A stretch of DNA of 64,000 bases from Juglans regia (taxonomy: Eukaryota > Streptophyta > Magnoliopsida > Fagales > Juglandaceae), in contig NC_049905.1 of assembly GCF_001411555.2 (NCBI RefSeq), positions 5,642,001-5,706,000 of the forward strand. Reading direction: 5' to 3'. The position numbers were made by a program, and so were the translations under genes. Shown here one piece after another: positions 11,370 through 32,900 of the stretch (positions are counted from its first letter, which is position 1; every line of letters starts with the position of its first letter). The notes under the pieces were generated by a model. It ran no database searches and had not been told where the DNA came from. It saw nothing but the letters and a program-made list of their open reading frames with translations.

Positions 11370-12854
11370 CTAAACACAATCCAAAGTGCATTTGATGGAA
11401 GCTGTTGCTTCAACTAGACAGGCAACGAGCTCCGAGGGAGTGGAGAAAAAGGGGCTGTGATCACTCTCCAAAGCGAAGACTTTGGATGGAGGCCATCTTT
11501 TGATCATGGCATCTTGTTGCTCTGGCTTCAGAAGTCGATCCTGCATTGTCTTGATGTATACGCGCGGCACTCTATCAACATCTGGTCCACCTGCAAAACG
11601 AGCTTCTCCTACTGCTCGCATTGGTCCCGGCCGCAGCAGCATTGATGCTAAGATGGCGTCCTGATCATGGAGGTCATATTGTTACTTATGAGGTAAGAGT
11701 GTTGGGGGAGAATGTACCGAGAGACCTTAGAAATAGCCAAACAGGAAAATTAATTACTGCTCACCTCTTTAGGGCTCAGATTATACATAAATTGGCGTTG
11801 AAATTGCTCCTTCATTATGATACCAGTCGGAGGCTGATTGGTGCCTAACTTGTATTCTTTCTCATAAACATAATTTGGTAAATCTGGACGACCCTGCAAA
11901 TTTATGTGCATGCATGCATGGAATATGAACATCATTACCACTAATTAAAAGATAACTATGAATATGAAGCTTGCGTATCTATATTAACCCATCTTAATAT
12001 TGTATCCAATTCTTCAATATCTAGAAATTAGGGTTAAGTACTAAAAGGTTTTTACACATTTTTTGGGTCCTCGAGTTATGAATTTTATCATCTCTCTCAT
12101 TGAATTTTTAGTTCTTTTTTTTTTTTTCAATAAAACCCTCTGTTTGTGGCATGCTAATTGTCGTCAAGTCTTTCTAGCTTGCAAGAACAACCAAGACTAG
12201 AGGGCAAAGAGTTGGAAATCTAGCCATATGCTCCCTAGCCTGCTTCATATATACCTGTCGCCATGTCTCAAATATATGCATGTCTACCGGGGGAAGCACG
12301 AGGAACTTCTACATAGGGAATAACAACATAAAAGATAAAGAAGAAGAAGAAGAAGAAAGAAAAGTCACATCTTTGATATCTTGATCCGTAGAGAGACCAT
12401 GCTGTAACATGCAGGCTGCGACGTAGATGGCCATATGAATTTTGGGAGCGAACCTGTGAATTGCGTCCGTCAGGCTCAAACCTCCTGAACTATGTCCCAC
12501 CAAAATCACCTGCAGGCAATAAACAAACATCCCCCCCAATTAAATGAATATATATATAGATATAAAGAAGAGACTGTTCATTTGCAAAATCAGGAGTGTA
12601 TCTATCTATGTACGTACCTTTTCATCTTGGGGCAATTTGGATAAAAAATCAGCAAGCGGCTGATCATAGTCGTGCAGAGTGAGAACAGTATTGGCATGAG
12701 AAGGATGAATACCGGCACCTTTAAGATCGAGGCAAGTAACCCGGTTGCCCGATGTCTCCATGAGAGACCGGACCTTGTACCAGCACCAGGCTCCATGGCC
12801 TAGGCCGTGCACTAGAACGAAGTGCAGCCCCCGATTGGGTGCTTTTTCGCTCAT
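11370..12854 (-). CDS. MES17: Methylesterase of the MES17 type (alpha/beta hydrolase), 4 exons
   Basis: Hydrolyses methyl esters of plant hormones. The Arabidopsis relative MES17 acts on methyl-IAA, releasing free auxin. Exons in coding order: 12618-12854, 12369-12509, 11765-11893, 11370-11660. All junctions are GT/AG in phase 0, giving 265 residues, normal for MES proteins. Oxyanion/HG region: VLVHGLGHGAWCWYK (HG at 16-17). Nucleophile elbow: GHSSGG with Ser86. Likely catalytic Asp210 (KTMQDRLLKPEQQ) and His237 (ESDHSPFFSTP). The ILVGHSSGGLSLT, RVYIKT and RWPPS stretches, as I recall them, resemble Arabidopsis MES17 more than SABP2-type salicylate esterases. The start has no N-terminal extension, so a cytosolic enzyme is expected, unlike the plastid MES11-15 group. 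It converges on eIF2 beta. Substrate assignment is inference from similarity. Confidence 0.9.
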
Positions 12855-14231
12855 CTTTTTCGGATTTCTTTTTCTTTCTCCTACGATAAGTGAATGTAAG
12901 GTATTAAATTATTAATTGCAAGAGCTCGTCCGTGGTGTCAAACAAGGCTTTACACCATCCAATTGGAGACTGAATTGGATTCACGTTTTCATCTTGTCGT
13001 CTTTCTTCTTATAGTTCTCTCTCTCTCTATGTACTGATAAGATCTGTATGGACCCAACAAGGTTGGTAGTGTGTCACACCAATTGTGGTTTGACTCATTA
13101 TGAAAATAGAATTGCATGGTAAGAAATGTTTTAGTTACAAAAAAATTCTATAATAATAAATTTACAAACTAACGTGATTTAATATGATACGTAAAATCGT
13201 AAAATTACTTTTATTGTAAAATAAATCTTAGAGTATGATATGAAGTCGTGTGAATTTGTCCTCCTTGCTCTTTTTATACAATAGTATTCATGACTCTAAA
13301 TTATTTATAGCCGAGTAACATGTGGCATTGGTACACTGATTTCTTTGAATATTGGAATCCAGGTTTATTCAGATCATCTCCCCCAATTTCTACCAACTTA
13401 GCAAATGACTAGTTCTTTTGGCAAGAAGTGAAATTCCGATGAACACCGTCCCCCCTTCCCCACGCTTTGCTTTTATAATTTTCTCTACGTGAAAAATCCC
13501 TGTTTCATTCAAACCTTATCCAATTCACCCCTATTGTCCTTGTGAGAATCAGAACTACTTAAAAAAAAAATAAGGAACAGGTGGTCTTGATTGAGTTGGA
13601 ACTGCCCTCTACTCCTGATTAGGTTGGGGTCATCGTAGCAAGCCAGCTGATTTTGATTTCTTCCATGGCTCTGGTGGAAACAGCTGTGATGTTTTACCAG
13701 AAAGTAGATGGGTAGTACATATTGATAAATTCGGAGCCAGACTCTCATGATTTCTCGGTCAACAATTATGCAGTTCTACAAAGGAACGGTTGGGAGTGAG
13801 GGCCCGAGTCAAAAATCTTCAGCCTTAAGTTTGTTCTGAATGAATTGATGTTGAGTTGGAAAAATGTGCTATGGTCTCGACCAAAGAAAATAAAGAAAAA
13901 AAATGTTGAATGGTAAACAAGGGATTGCCTGAACTCAACTATCCAATTCAGACTTGGGTTTCACAACAAAAAGAAGTCAACAAATAATAAAGACCACCAA
14001 AGCATTGAGATGTGAAAGATAATGGCCCAGCTCATACATGTCTGTCAACAGAACTTCATCAAATTATGTGAAAGAAAATCGTCATAAACAAGTTACCGTG
14101 CTGCAGCCCCCCAGAGAAAGCTACAAACAAGCAACAGAAACTAAAACATTATTCATACGGAATCTACCCCGTTCACTCGCCTAACTCAGAAGAATTACCA
14201 TACAAAGTTCCAGTAAGATTCTGCACCAAAA
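12855..14231. other. Intergenic region upstream of the methylesterase
   Basis: Contains the presumed methylesterase promoter (12855-13100). A copy of an AT-rich repeat also found near 31370-31450 and 38455-38600 lies at about 13130-13250 (shared stretch like AAACTAACGTG...TAAAATTACTTTTATTGTAAAATAAA). Open frame 13509-13748 (-) has no family resemblance. No other gene is supported. Confidence 0.5.
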
Positions 14232-16492
14232 TCACTGCCCTTCAGCCTCAGGTTTCTCCAGAAATGTCTTCTTCAACCAGTTGAACGGCTGTTACATATT
14301 TGGGATGAAATTAAAACAAAGTACGATCAAATTAAGCCCACTGAAAAGAAAATGCGATTATAAACTAACAAGAGAACTAAGGTAAAAATTATCCAATGCA
14401 TATATGAACTGTAGAGGATACAATGCAGATATGAGTTGATAAGAGGAAAATAAAGATTAGGTATGATCTCACAAGAATAGGATAAGATTACCATTAGTGT
14501 CCTCGCACATGGATTAAGAAATAAGAGGAACAAGATCCAGCTAATTTCTCTCTTAACTGACTTGTAGTTACCCCAGCGCTTCCAAGTTTCTCTTACATAC
14601 ATTTTTATGTATATATGTATGTATGAAAATCATTAGGCTAGAATTGCCAAATGCATGTCACTAAGGTCTAACATTAAAAAAATGTAGAAGTAAACCATGG
14701 TGACACAGTGCTAATATTGACGGCCTCATTTGTTTTCACAACACTTCTCAACTAATCCAATCATTACAACTTTTTCAAATTCTCACATAAAATAAAATAA
14801 ACAATTCAAAATTTTCAAATCTCAAAACAAAAATAATATTAAAAAAATAATATTATAACAGTATTTTATTCAACTTTCATCTTATCTGCAAAAAAAAAAG
14901 AAGCTGTACCCCGATCTAAACGATGCCTGTGAGAATCATTTAGGCCTCATTTGTTTTGGGAAAACATCTCATCTCATCTCATCTCATTTCATCTCATCTA
15001 ATCATTACAACTTTCTCAACTTTCAATATAAAATAAAATAAACAATTCAACTTTTTCAAATCTCAAAATAAAAATAATATTAAAAAATATACTCTAACAA
15101 TATTTTATTCAATTTTTTAATTTTAATCTCATCTCATCTCATCTCATCTCTAAAAACAAACGAGACCTTAATCATGCAAAAATACAAAGACACTTTTCTA
15201 AGCACTGATTTGAGGAGAAAAATTGTAAAAAGACCAGTTACCCCATCGTATAATATTTATTCAAAAGCAGTTAAGTATAAGATCCATAACTCTCAAGCTC
15301 TAATTCAAATATCAGTCCCATGCTAGGGTTACGAGCTGAAGGGCATGGAAGCTAGGTTCACAAACTCTTTCGAAGACAAGGATCGAAGTGCAGAAGTGTT
15401 TGGGTTACAAGGTAATAAGGCATCTTGCAACGATGCCGTTTCCATTCCAGAAGAGGTGCAAGCAACGCAGCCATTTGGGATGCAGCTCGCAACGCTGTCG
15501 TTTAGTCTAATTCCTTAAGTCTTTTACGTTGTCGTTTTGTATTGCATTTTAGTTCTAGAATACTCTGAATTCTGTTATGCTCCTTCCAGTAATTGTTTTA
15601 CACATGTAAGAATATTCCAAGTTAGTGGGTGTAATAGGGGAACGGGGAGCAAGGGCAGTACTATCGCGAATCTTTGTGTGAACTAATTTTCTGGAGGAAG
15701 GGTCTGCCTCGAACAAGACCCTGCGTGACACTAGTGTCCGCAGTTATCCATTCCATTTTCTCCATTCTTCTTACATATTCATTCATTTTACATTCCAACC
15801 CTAAATCACACTTCCATTTCTACACAATCACAAGCAGCACCATAGCATCCCAACACACTTATAACATCACCATCTAAAGAAAGAAAACGACTTTAACAAG
15901 CTCATTAATTAAACTAATATCTCTTATAAACCTATATGTAATAATTAAGATTTTAAATTTGGCGCTGATTTTTCATAAAGTAGTTCGTCCAATTGAAATA
16001 GAAGCATTAAAATTATTCAAAGAATGGCATTAATGAAGAATATCATACCTGAAAGACTGAACGTCTAAAAACCCAGAAACAAGAAATGAAATCGAGAATA
16101 CGAATAGAAGTCTATAAAAAAAAAGTACCGATATTCTTTTGTTGGTTCGATTCAAATTACCAATCGCATCCAATAACATAGAAATCTAAGGAAGGTGTAA
16201 AATCGGCGCAATCTTGAACTAAACAAGATCACCAGACCTCGATGAATATTTTTGTTTCATGGCCTGGAAACAATAATCGTGGGAGAGAAGATATACAGAA
16301 GGCCAAAATTAGAAAAGTAAAAGAAAGGGAGGAAGAGGGGGTAATATACGGAACCTGGACAAGCCAAAGAGCAGAGGTGACGCCGGCAACACCCCACAAG
16401 GCGGCAGACTGGATATCGGTAGGCTGGAGCCGAGGTTTAGGGTTAAGAAACTTCAAGATGCCTCCCGATCTCGATGCGATTCCACCAGCCAT
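14232..16492 (-). CDS. QCR10: Cytochrome b-c1 complex subunit 10 (QCR10 / 6.4-6.7 kDa protein), 2 exons
   Basis: Small accessory subunit of mitochondrial respiratory complex III, in the inner membrane. Exon 1 is 16355-16492 and exon 2 is 14232-14288 (both -). CAG|GTTCCG joins ..TAACAG|CCGTTC in phase 0, giving 64 residues. The N-terminus is basic (FLNPKPRLQPTDIQ). One hydrophobic segment follows (ALWGVAGVTSALWLVQ, residues 31-46). The second exon supplies PFNWLKKTFLEKPEAEGQ, the conserved tail after the membrane helix. The protein would be lost if exon 1 were read alone (it would run 41 codons into the intron), so the short distal exon was assigned from its family match. The intron is 2066 bp and full of repeats. 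A neighbour may be transcribed divergently from 16763. Confidence 0.85.
14721..14935 (+). mobile_element. T1-family MITE in QCR10 intron (older copy)
   Basis: Starts GGCCTCATTTGTTTTCACAA and has CCAATCATTACAACTTTTTC, ATAAAATAAACAATTC and the AACAGTATTTTATTCAACTT block. The right end is degraded (GATCTAAACGATGCCT). It lies only a few bases from the next copy. Confidence 0.65.
14943..15167 (+). mobile_element. T1-family MITE in QCR10 intron, TTA target duplication
   Basis: Element begins GGCCTCATTTGTTTTG and ends AAAACAAACGAGACC. TTA flanks both sides (14940-14942 and 15168-15170). Runs of the pentamer CATCT(CATCT)n lie just inside each end. This is the best-preserved copy and the reference for the family: Tourist/PIF-Harbinger type, about 225 bp, no ORF. 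Confidence 0.8.
15250..15890. other. Unassigned less AT-rich block in QCR10 intron, possibly an LTR remnant
   Basis: About 600 bp of mixed composition with C-rich pyrimidine tracts (TTCCATTTTCTCCATTCTTC) and a stretch resembling the transcribed part of a plant LTR. No paired LTR, primer site or coding domain is visible. The AACGATGCCGTTTCC and GCAACGCTGTCGTTT motifs recall the AACGG.GCCGTTT words in the hAT element. Identification is weak. Confidence 0.25.
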
Positions 16493-16536
16493 TGTTTCAG
16501 AATTTTCTCAATCGAACTCAAACCCTTATTTTTAAC

Positions 16537-16538
<2 letters not shown>

Positions 16539-16593
<55 letters not shown>
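16539..16593. repeat. (CT)n/(AT)n compound microsatellite before QCR10
   Basis: About 21 CT units (16539-16580) followed by an AT run. It lies 47 bp upstream of the QCR10 ATG, in its presumed 5' UTR or core promoter. As read on the QCR10 strand it is a GA repeat, a common plant promoter/leader feature. It is likely length-polymorphic. Confidence 0.85.
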
Positions 16594-16762
16594 CGACAAA
16601 GAACTGCGCTTTTACCGGAAACAAAAATAAAAGATAAATATTTGAATAAGAGAAAAAAGAAAAATGCTAGTTGCAACCGCCCTGGGAACCCTGCGGCATC
16701 GCATCTGACGTGGCAAGTACAACGACACCGTTTCTATTCCCTCGAAGACAGAAGGGGCTCTG

Positions 16763-17095
16763 GTGGCCACCTTTGCCATTTTGCCCCCATCCTCACGAAA
16801 ATTACTATTTTCATTGTCTTCGTCTTCATCTTCTACATCCCCACAAAGCTCCATCGTCTTCTCCACGAAGTTACCGCCCCACGAAGCCACAACCCAGTTT
16901 TCGTCTTCTACACAGTCAGTGCATTTTGATTCTAATGGGTATTTTTTACAAATTTTTTGCTTGCATTATATGACTGACTGGAGTGGATTTTTCCAAAAAT
17001 ATATGATACAACTCTGTTTTGCAGCAACCATTTTGGGTTTGGGAGCACTCACAGCCGGCCATCATCAACGAACAGTGATTTATCTGGAAAGATAA
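16763..17095 (+). CDS. Possible transit-peptide-bearing exon or truncated gene, divergent from QCR10
   Basis: A 110-codon frame. The first 50 or so residues are rich in Ser/Thr/Pro with few acids (for example LLFSLSSSSSSTSPQSS), the composition of a plastid or mitochondrial targeting peptide. After about codon 51 the sequence becomes hydrophobic and unconvincing. A GTCAGT at about 16913 could be a splice donor and TTTTGCAG near 17018-17025 an acceptor. The gene start would lie 270 bp from the QCR10 ATG in the opposite direction. I do not recognise the product and find no further exons, so it may be a fragment or chance. Confidence 0.3.
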   Translation: MATFAILPPSSRKLLFSLSSSSSSTSPQSSIVFSTKLPPHEATTQFSSSTQSVHFDSNGYFLQIFCLHYMTDWSGFFQKYMIQLCFAATILGLGALTAGHHQRTVIYLER

Positions 17096-19396
17096 AAAAA
17101 AAAACAATAGAAATACGTTAAAAATGAGTTCAAGAAAAACCTAGGAAATGGGTTTGGCAAAAATCTAGATATGGGTTTGGAAAAAAAAAAATTAAGAAAT
17201 GGGTTTGAAAAAAAATATGTTAATGATGAAATCTAAAGGATGATTTTTTTTTTTCTTGGTGGAGAAATGCTTCAACGTACCAAGTTCATTTGTTTTGATA
17301 GGCAGCTCCCTCAACCATTCTCCTGTTCCATCTTGAGCCAAATCCGCCCAAATGCCTCACTTTATGCTGTTGTTAAGAGATGAGAGAAATATGATGAATC
17401 GTCCAATGACCAGCTATCAAAGAAGAAAAGAAAGGCCCATTTTGATCCACTCTCACGTAGGCCTTAAGAAAAAGCTGCTATGTGGGGGAATACCCTCTTG
17501 CTCTGGTTTGCTAGCGCTTGAAGAAGAAAAACTCAGCTTTTTGGCTTCTCATTTTTTTCTTTCTTTGCTTTTTAAGTTCAATTTTACTTTTTTAGTTTTT
17601 TCACTTCCACGTAAGCTAGCCGGTTACCCCATGTTTGTACGTGCCGGTTGTACCTAGCAGTTTTGGAGAAAAAATACTTACAACCGTGAATTGCGTAACC
17701 GTCGCGTAATCGTTTTGAAAAAAATGAATAAAATATGAGATTCACATGAAAAAAATTAATTTTTTAATAGTAAATTTCACTCTTTTTCAAAACGATTACG
17801 CGGCAATTACGCACTTCACAATTGTATGTAGAATTACTCGTTATGATATGTAAGAGTGGTGCCTGCACTCTCGTCTCGCTCGCTATTCTCGGGCACCAAC
17901 CTCATCCCACATGGGGTAGGTGCCCCCATTCAACTAACAGGGGAGAGATTTGGCCCCAAGGTTATTCACCCATGGCAGCCGCTAGGCTCGTTACCATGCC
18001 ACTAAGAGAAAGAGACCGAGATCGGCGCAAGGGTGGGGATATTTTAAAACAAAACCTAATAAAAAATGACGTTTTGGGAAGTTACGACGTTTTATTAAAG
18101 AAAATTTGTGTTTTAAAATTATATAGTAAACTGGGCCGGGCAAACGGGGTAATTCCCAGGTTGACTTAGGCCCAGCCCAAGTCCTATCCCCCCGTCTGTG
18201 GATGCGGTCTCATCCCAACTATGCGGGGGCCGAATTGGGTGAGCTGAGTGGCAATGTCCCGCCGCACAACCCTACCCTAATGATATGTGATATTTTTCTA
18301 AATAAAATGAAGGTCATTGTTATGATTTATAATTATTCTCTTAGAATCTTATAAAATTTTATAAGAATTTATAGTTTACTTAGTAATTATTGCATTATAA
18401 AATAACATTATTATTATTGGATTGCCCATAATATATACTTCTTTTTTCCCCTAAAAAGCCCATAAAATAATCAGTCGAGACAATATTGCAAATTGGTTCT
18501 CTACACATAGAAGAGGAGATCGGATGAGATTTTGCACCTGCACATATCATTTTCCACGCAGAGATAGCTGCATTGACATCTTGCAGTTCTAGAAACTGAA
18601 CTTCAAGAATTTTATTTTATTTTTTGCATTAAAAAGATACACTTCATATTTCACATGATCTTCTACAAAAGTTTCATCTGATCAATTCAAATGCGAATCC
18701 CACGTGGACACAAAATATTGGGAAGGTAAAAAGGCAGATATACCCTTCATGATGCCAAGTATCCCACAGAATATACTTCAATTAGACAAATTTCAAGTCA
18801 TCCGTCATTCCTACCAATGCAAGATGACATTCATGATGTAAGAAACAACAAAACCCTCAAGAGTCCCAGACACTTTACAAGCAACTAATCTTTAGCTCAT
18901 TTTGCACTTCAATCCCCCAACTCAGAAGCAACAAACCTGCAGATGCATTTGCATTTCGTTAGTACGAGTTGGGATTTAAACAGAAAATAATATCTATTTT
19001 TGATAATAGAAAATAATAATTTTCATTGCCAATCCCAACATATTCTAAACATCAAAAGGAAAGAAAATCATTTACTAATTAGCCTCGTTTTTCTATGACC
19101 AAAAAAGAAAATCGCTTTCATATAAATTTTTCCCTAAACATACTTTCAGTGGGACTTAACATTCTACAAACACCCAAAAACAAATCTAAAAAGAGGCGTT
19201 TCCTATGGGTCCCCATCATCACACAAACACGAAACACATTTAAAAAATTGTTTTAAACCAAAAGACAGAAAAAACAACTTTGAGTCTTTGACACATAAAG
19301 ATGCACATTCAAATTCTTACCAATGTAAGAATCTTTGGACCTCTCAAGCATTGGATTATCAATCATTTTTAGAAAAACGGGCACTAAAGGGCTGCA
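17096..19396. other. Intergenic region with degenerate repeats
   Basis: Contains a short imperfect tandem array of an AATGGGTTTGGAAAAA-like unit (about 17140-17215) and a hairpin MITE (17678-17825). A GC-richer unassigned block lies at 17860-18290 and probably derives from a transposon. From about 18480 the sequence approaches the helicase 3' end. Open frames 17352-17657 and 17822-18169 (+) show no family features. Confidence 0.5.
17678..17825. mobile_element. Hairpin (fold-back) MITE
   Basis: The left arm has GCGTAATCGTTTTGAAAAA (within 17678-17723). The right arm has TTTTTCAAAACGATTACGC (within 17778-17825). The arms pair over about 45 bp with a few mismatches around an AT-rich centre. A diverged relative lies at about 40285-40430 (shared TGTTTTGAAA... 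ATATGAGAT... TTTTTTAATAGT). No ORF. Confidence 0.65.
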
Positions 19397-29216
<9,820 letters not shown>

Positions 29217-31621
29217 CGTTCTTCTCTGCCTGTACGGAAGGTTTCTCAGAGAGAGGGAGAGGGGGACGGTAGAGTGAAGACTTCAGGTTACGGTAGTGAG
29301 GATATGTCCACGAGAGTTACGTCTCAGCAACAATACAGAGATATACCGATTTGAACTTTTGTCTCTGAACTTGGGCCATGACGGACTTCAGATTCGTTTT
29401 GGTCTTAACTGGCTTTAAGCAAAGGCCCAATTATGTGGCCCAAAACAGGCTAACTACTTCTTTTTTCTGATCCAGCAAACGAATTCCGTTAAAAGATTTT
29501 AAAAAGGTAATATTACTATATAATATATTTATCATCTCAAAGTCGCGCAATTGAAGCGTTACATTTTAAGTAGTTTCCGATATTAATTAATTAAATAAAA
29601 GCCACTTAGAATTTCATTTAAATTAGTATGATTAGAATAATAAAATTCATATACAAATAACATTTATTAATTAGAAAAAATGGTCAATGATATTCTGCAC
29701 CGCTACCGGTCAATTTAAAATAGAGGAGATGGAAATGAATGCATATGCAACTATCATGGACAGTGAATGCATATGCAATGAGAAAGATAGCTCCCTGCCT
29801 TGGTTGCTACATGGAATCAAAAGATAGGTTTCACCTTCATGGACAGGGAAAGGATGTCCCATTGAAAAGGGACATGAAGTTCAGATGATGAACATTGTAG
29901 TCATTATTCAAATATATTGTTAATATTTAAGTAAGAGAAATGGTATTTGTATTTATAGTGTGTGGAAGTTTCTTGCATTCCTTTTGAAAAAGGATATGTC
30001 TACCATTTTTCAAAGGTAATGTATGAGAGTTGCATATCTAAAGACTGAATTTATCGTTACTATTTAAGTAATAATAAAAAAATTTAAATTTTTTTTATTT
30101 AACTCATATGGTGCATCTAAAATATATCCAGACAACCTCATATCCACAATCACAACTCCGAGTATGAATTTTAATGAGAAATTTTATTTGCAGTCTCTAT
30201 TTAGAGACGATATGTGCATGTCTTTTATTAAATGAAAAAATACATCATTTTAAGAGGGATATTTTTATAATTTTAAAAATAAAATTAGCTAGTCTTGCAT
30301 TATAATCCCCAAATGGTGACTATACGTAACATTGCTCGATTTTAATTATGATTAGATGACCAATTACATAATATCTAAAAATTTAACATAATCTTCATAA
30401 CTCAAAAATAATGTTAAAGAAATCTTTTTTAGTTATTATATGATAATCAAAATATTAATTACCAAGACTACAACAAAATGAGTTGTACCAATTATGGAAT
30501 AATAATTAAAATTAAATATAAGAATTAAGCAAGTAAAGAAATAATAGAAAAGTCCAAAGATATTAAAAGGAAAATCAATAGTTTTTTTTTTTTTCCTAAA
30601 TCTTTTTAGGCTGTTACTGCAAAGTCAAGAACACAGCATGCCTAAATATTTTTGGGATTTTTTCTTATTTTTGCTTTACTTGGGCACCTAAGTAATTTTT
30701 TTTTTTTATAATTCTTTTATAACTCTAATATTTGTTTGTTTTATGTTTTTATAATCCACAGCTACAAGATTGAGGAGCAAAATCATTATATTATTTCCAG
30801 ACCTCAGTTTGGGTTGGCCCCTGGCCCTGTGCAGGCAGTCAGCACAGTGTCTCGGTAACTTCGACCCAAAGAAAAATGGGTAGTGATAAGGTTATTTCCC
30901 ATTTTCAAGTTTTTTTTATTGTTTTTTTTTATTTTTTAAATATTTTTTGTACATCCTTAATTACTAAAAAAAATTAAAAAATATATTACTTTATTAATAT
31001 TTACTTCCTTAATCATTACGTAAAATAAAAAATTAAAAAAAAATAAATACAAAAGAATAGTAAATAGATAGTAATATGATAGTAATCCTATTATTATTCA
31101 AGAAAAATTAAACTCATCATCTCTGTATCATATGCCACACATGATTTTTTAATTTATGTTTTTTTCTTTAGCAAATATATGGTGTATGAATAACGAGTAA
31201 AATAACTCAATTAATTTAGGAGGAATAAAACCAAAATATATATATAAAAAAAAAAAAAGTGTAGTGTGATGAATAGCAAAGTTCTATTAAAAATAATAAT
31301 AAAATCGGTTTTTAAAAGTTCTATACAAACTCTTTATAATAAAAAATGATTTAATTATAAAGATAAGATTCGATAAAATTAAATTTATAAACTGACGTGG
31401 TTTGATATGTTATGTTAGATTGTAAAATTACTTCTATTATAAAATAAACCTAACGTGTTACGTATTATATAAAGATATATTAATTTTTAAGTTTATTTTT
31501 GTATATTCTCTTTGTAATTATAATACTTTTCCTTTAGAATAATCATTCATTTTATATGTGGAAGTAATAGCTATTCCTCATGTTGAAGAATATTTATTTC
31601 CATAAAATGGTTATTCCTTAT
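29217..31621. other. Helicase promoter and AT-rich intergenic DNA
   Basis: 29217-29450 holds the helicase leader and promoter with three TGGGCC motifs: 29372-29377 (+), and GGCCCA at 29424-29429 and 29437-29442 (minus). Beyond that is AT-rich DNA with no gene. A short GC-richer patch at 30770-30880 is unassigned. An AT-rich repeat at about 31370-31450 is shared with 13130-13250 and 38455-38600. Confidence 0.55.
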
Positions 31622-31867
31622 TAGGGGTGAGAATCAGGCGGTTCGGACCGAAAAATTTGACCGGACCAGCCAATTCGATCCAGACCTGACCGAACCGAGA
31701 GTGGTTTCAGTCCGGTCCGGTCTGAATTTCGTACGACCGAATGATTTCGGTCCGGTCCATGGTCCAGTGGTTTTTCCGAACCGGACCGGACCGAATTAAA
31801 AAATATATATTTCATATATAATTTATATATATTAAGTATATAATTTCATTTGACCAATTAACCTAAT

Positions 31868-32900
31868 CCTATCACTAACTCACTATTAAGTAATTAACTA
31901 ATACTAATATTTATAATTTTATACTAATAGTAATATTTATAATTTTATAGTAATACTAATATATATACTAATACAAATATTATATTAATAGTTTAGACTC
32001 TACTTCTAGACTCTAATATGGTATTAAAATAAAATACTAATAGTCTAATATAGACTAAGACTGTAGTTAATAGTTATAGTTATACTAATATAGTTATAAT
32101 TTATACTAAATCACTATAACTAATATTAGTATATTACTAACATATAGCTATACTATATTACTAATAGTCTGACATTAATACCATTAGTCTATTATATAGT
32201 TATAAGTTATATTAATCATGATGCATAATAACTAATCACTATAAGTCTATAGTATTATTATATAGTATATAGTATTAGTAATAGTATCACTATATCATTA
32301 TAATATATATATTATACACACACTATAAGTCTATATGCAAACTGCAGTCGTAACAGTAATACTATAATAATATAATATATAGGATTAGTATGTGACTCAG
32401 TGACTCACCATTAAGTAATTATTAATTAATACTAATATTTATATTTTTTTACTAATAGTAATATTTATAATTTTATAGTAATAGATTAATAGTGTAATAC
32501 TAAATTACTAATATTTATACTAATACAAGTATTATATTAATAGTCTAGACTCTACTTCTAGACTCTAATATGGTATTAAAAATATATATATAATAATAGT
32601 CTAATACTAATACTATTAATCTATTATATAGTTATAACTTATATTAATCATGATTCATAATAACTAATCACTATAAGTCTATAGTATTAAATTATTAATG
32701 TATTATTAATATTAATGTATAAGTCTATAGTATTAAATTAGTATTATTAATATTAATGTATTAGTATGAATCATGAGTATTATTCATGTATTATTAATAT
32801 TAATGTATAAGTCTATAGTATTAAATTAGTATTACTAATATTATTGTATTAAATTATTAATGTATTAGTATTACTATTAATATTGATATAATCTATAGTT
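31868..32900. repeat. AT-rich duplicated blocks inside the hAT element
   Basis: The stretch 31870-32040 (ACTCACTATTAAGTAATTAA ... GACTCTACTTCTAGACTCTA ... TGGTATTAAAA) recurs with small changes at 32398-32585. A further stretch (TTATATTAATCATGATGCAT ... CTATAAGTCTATAGTATTA, about 32205-32255) recurs at 32638-32690. Shorter TATTAATATTAATGTAT and AAGTCTATAGTATTAAATTA units then repeat to about 32870. Serial tandem duplication explains the unusual length of this zone. Confidence 0.7.
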
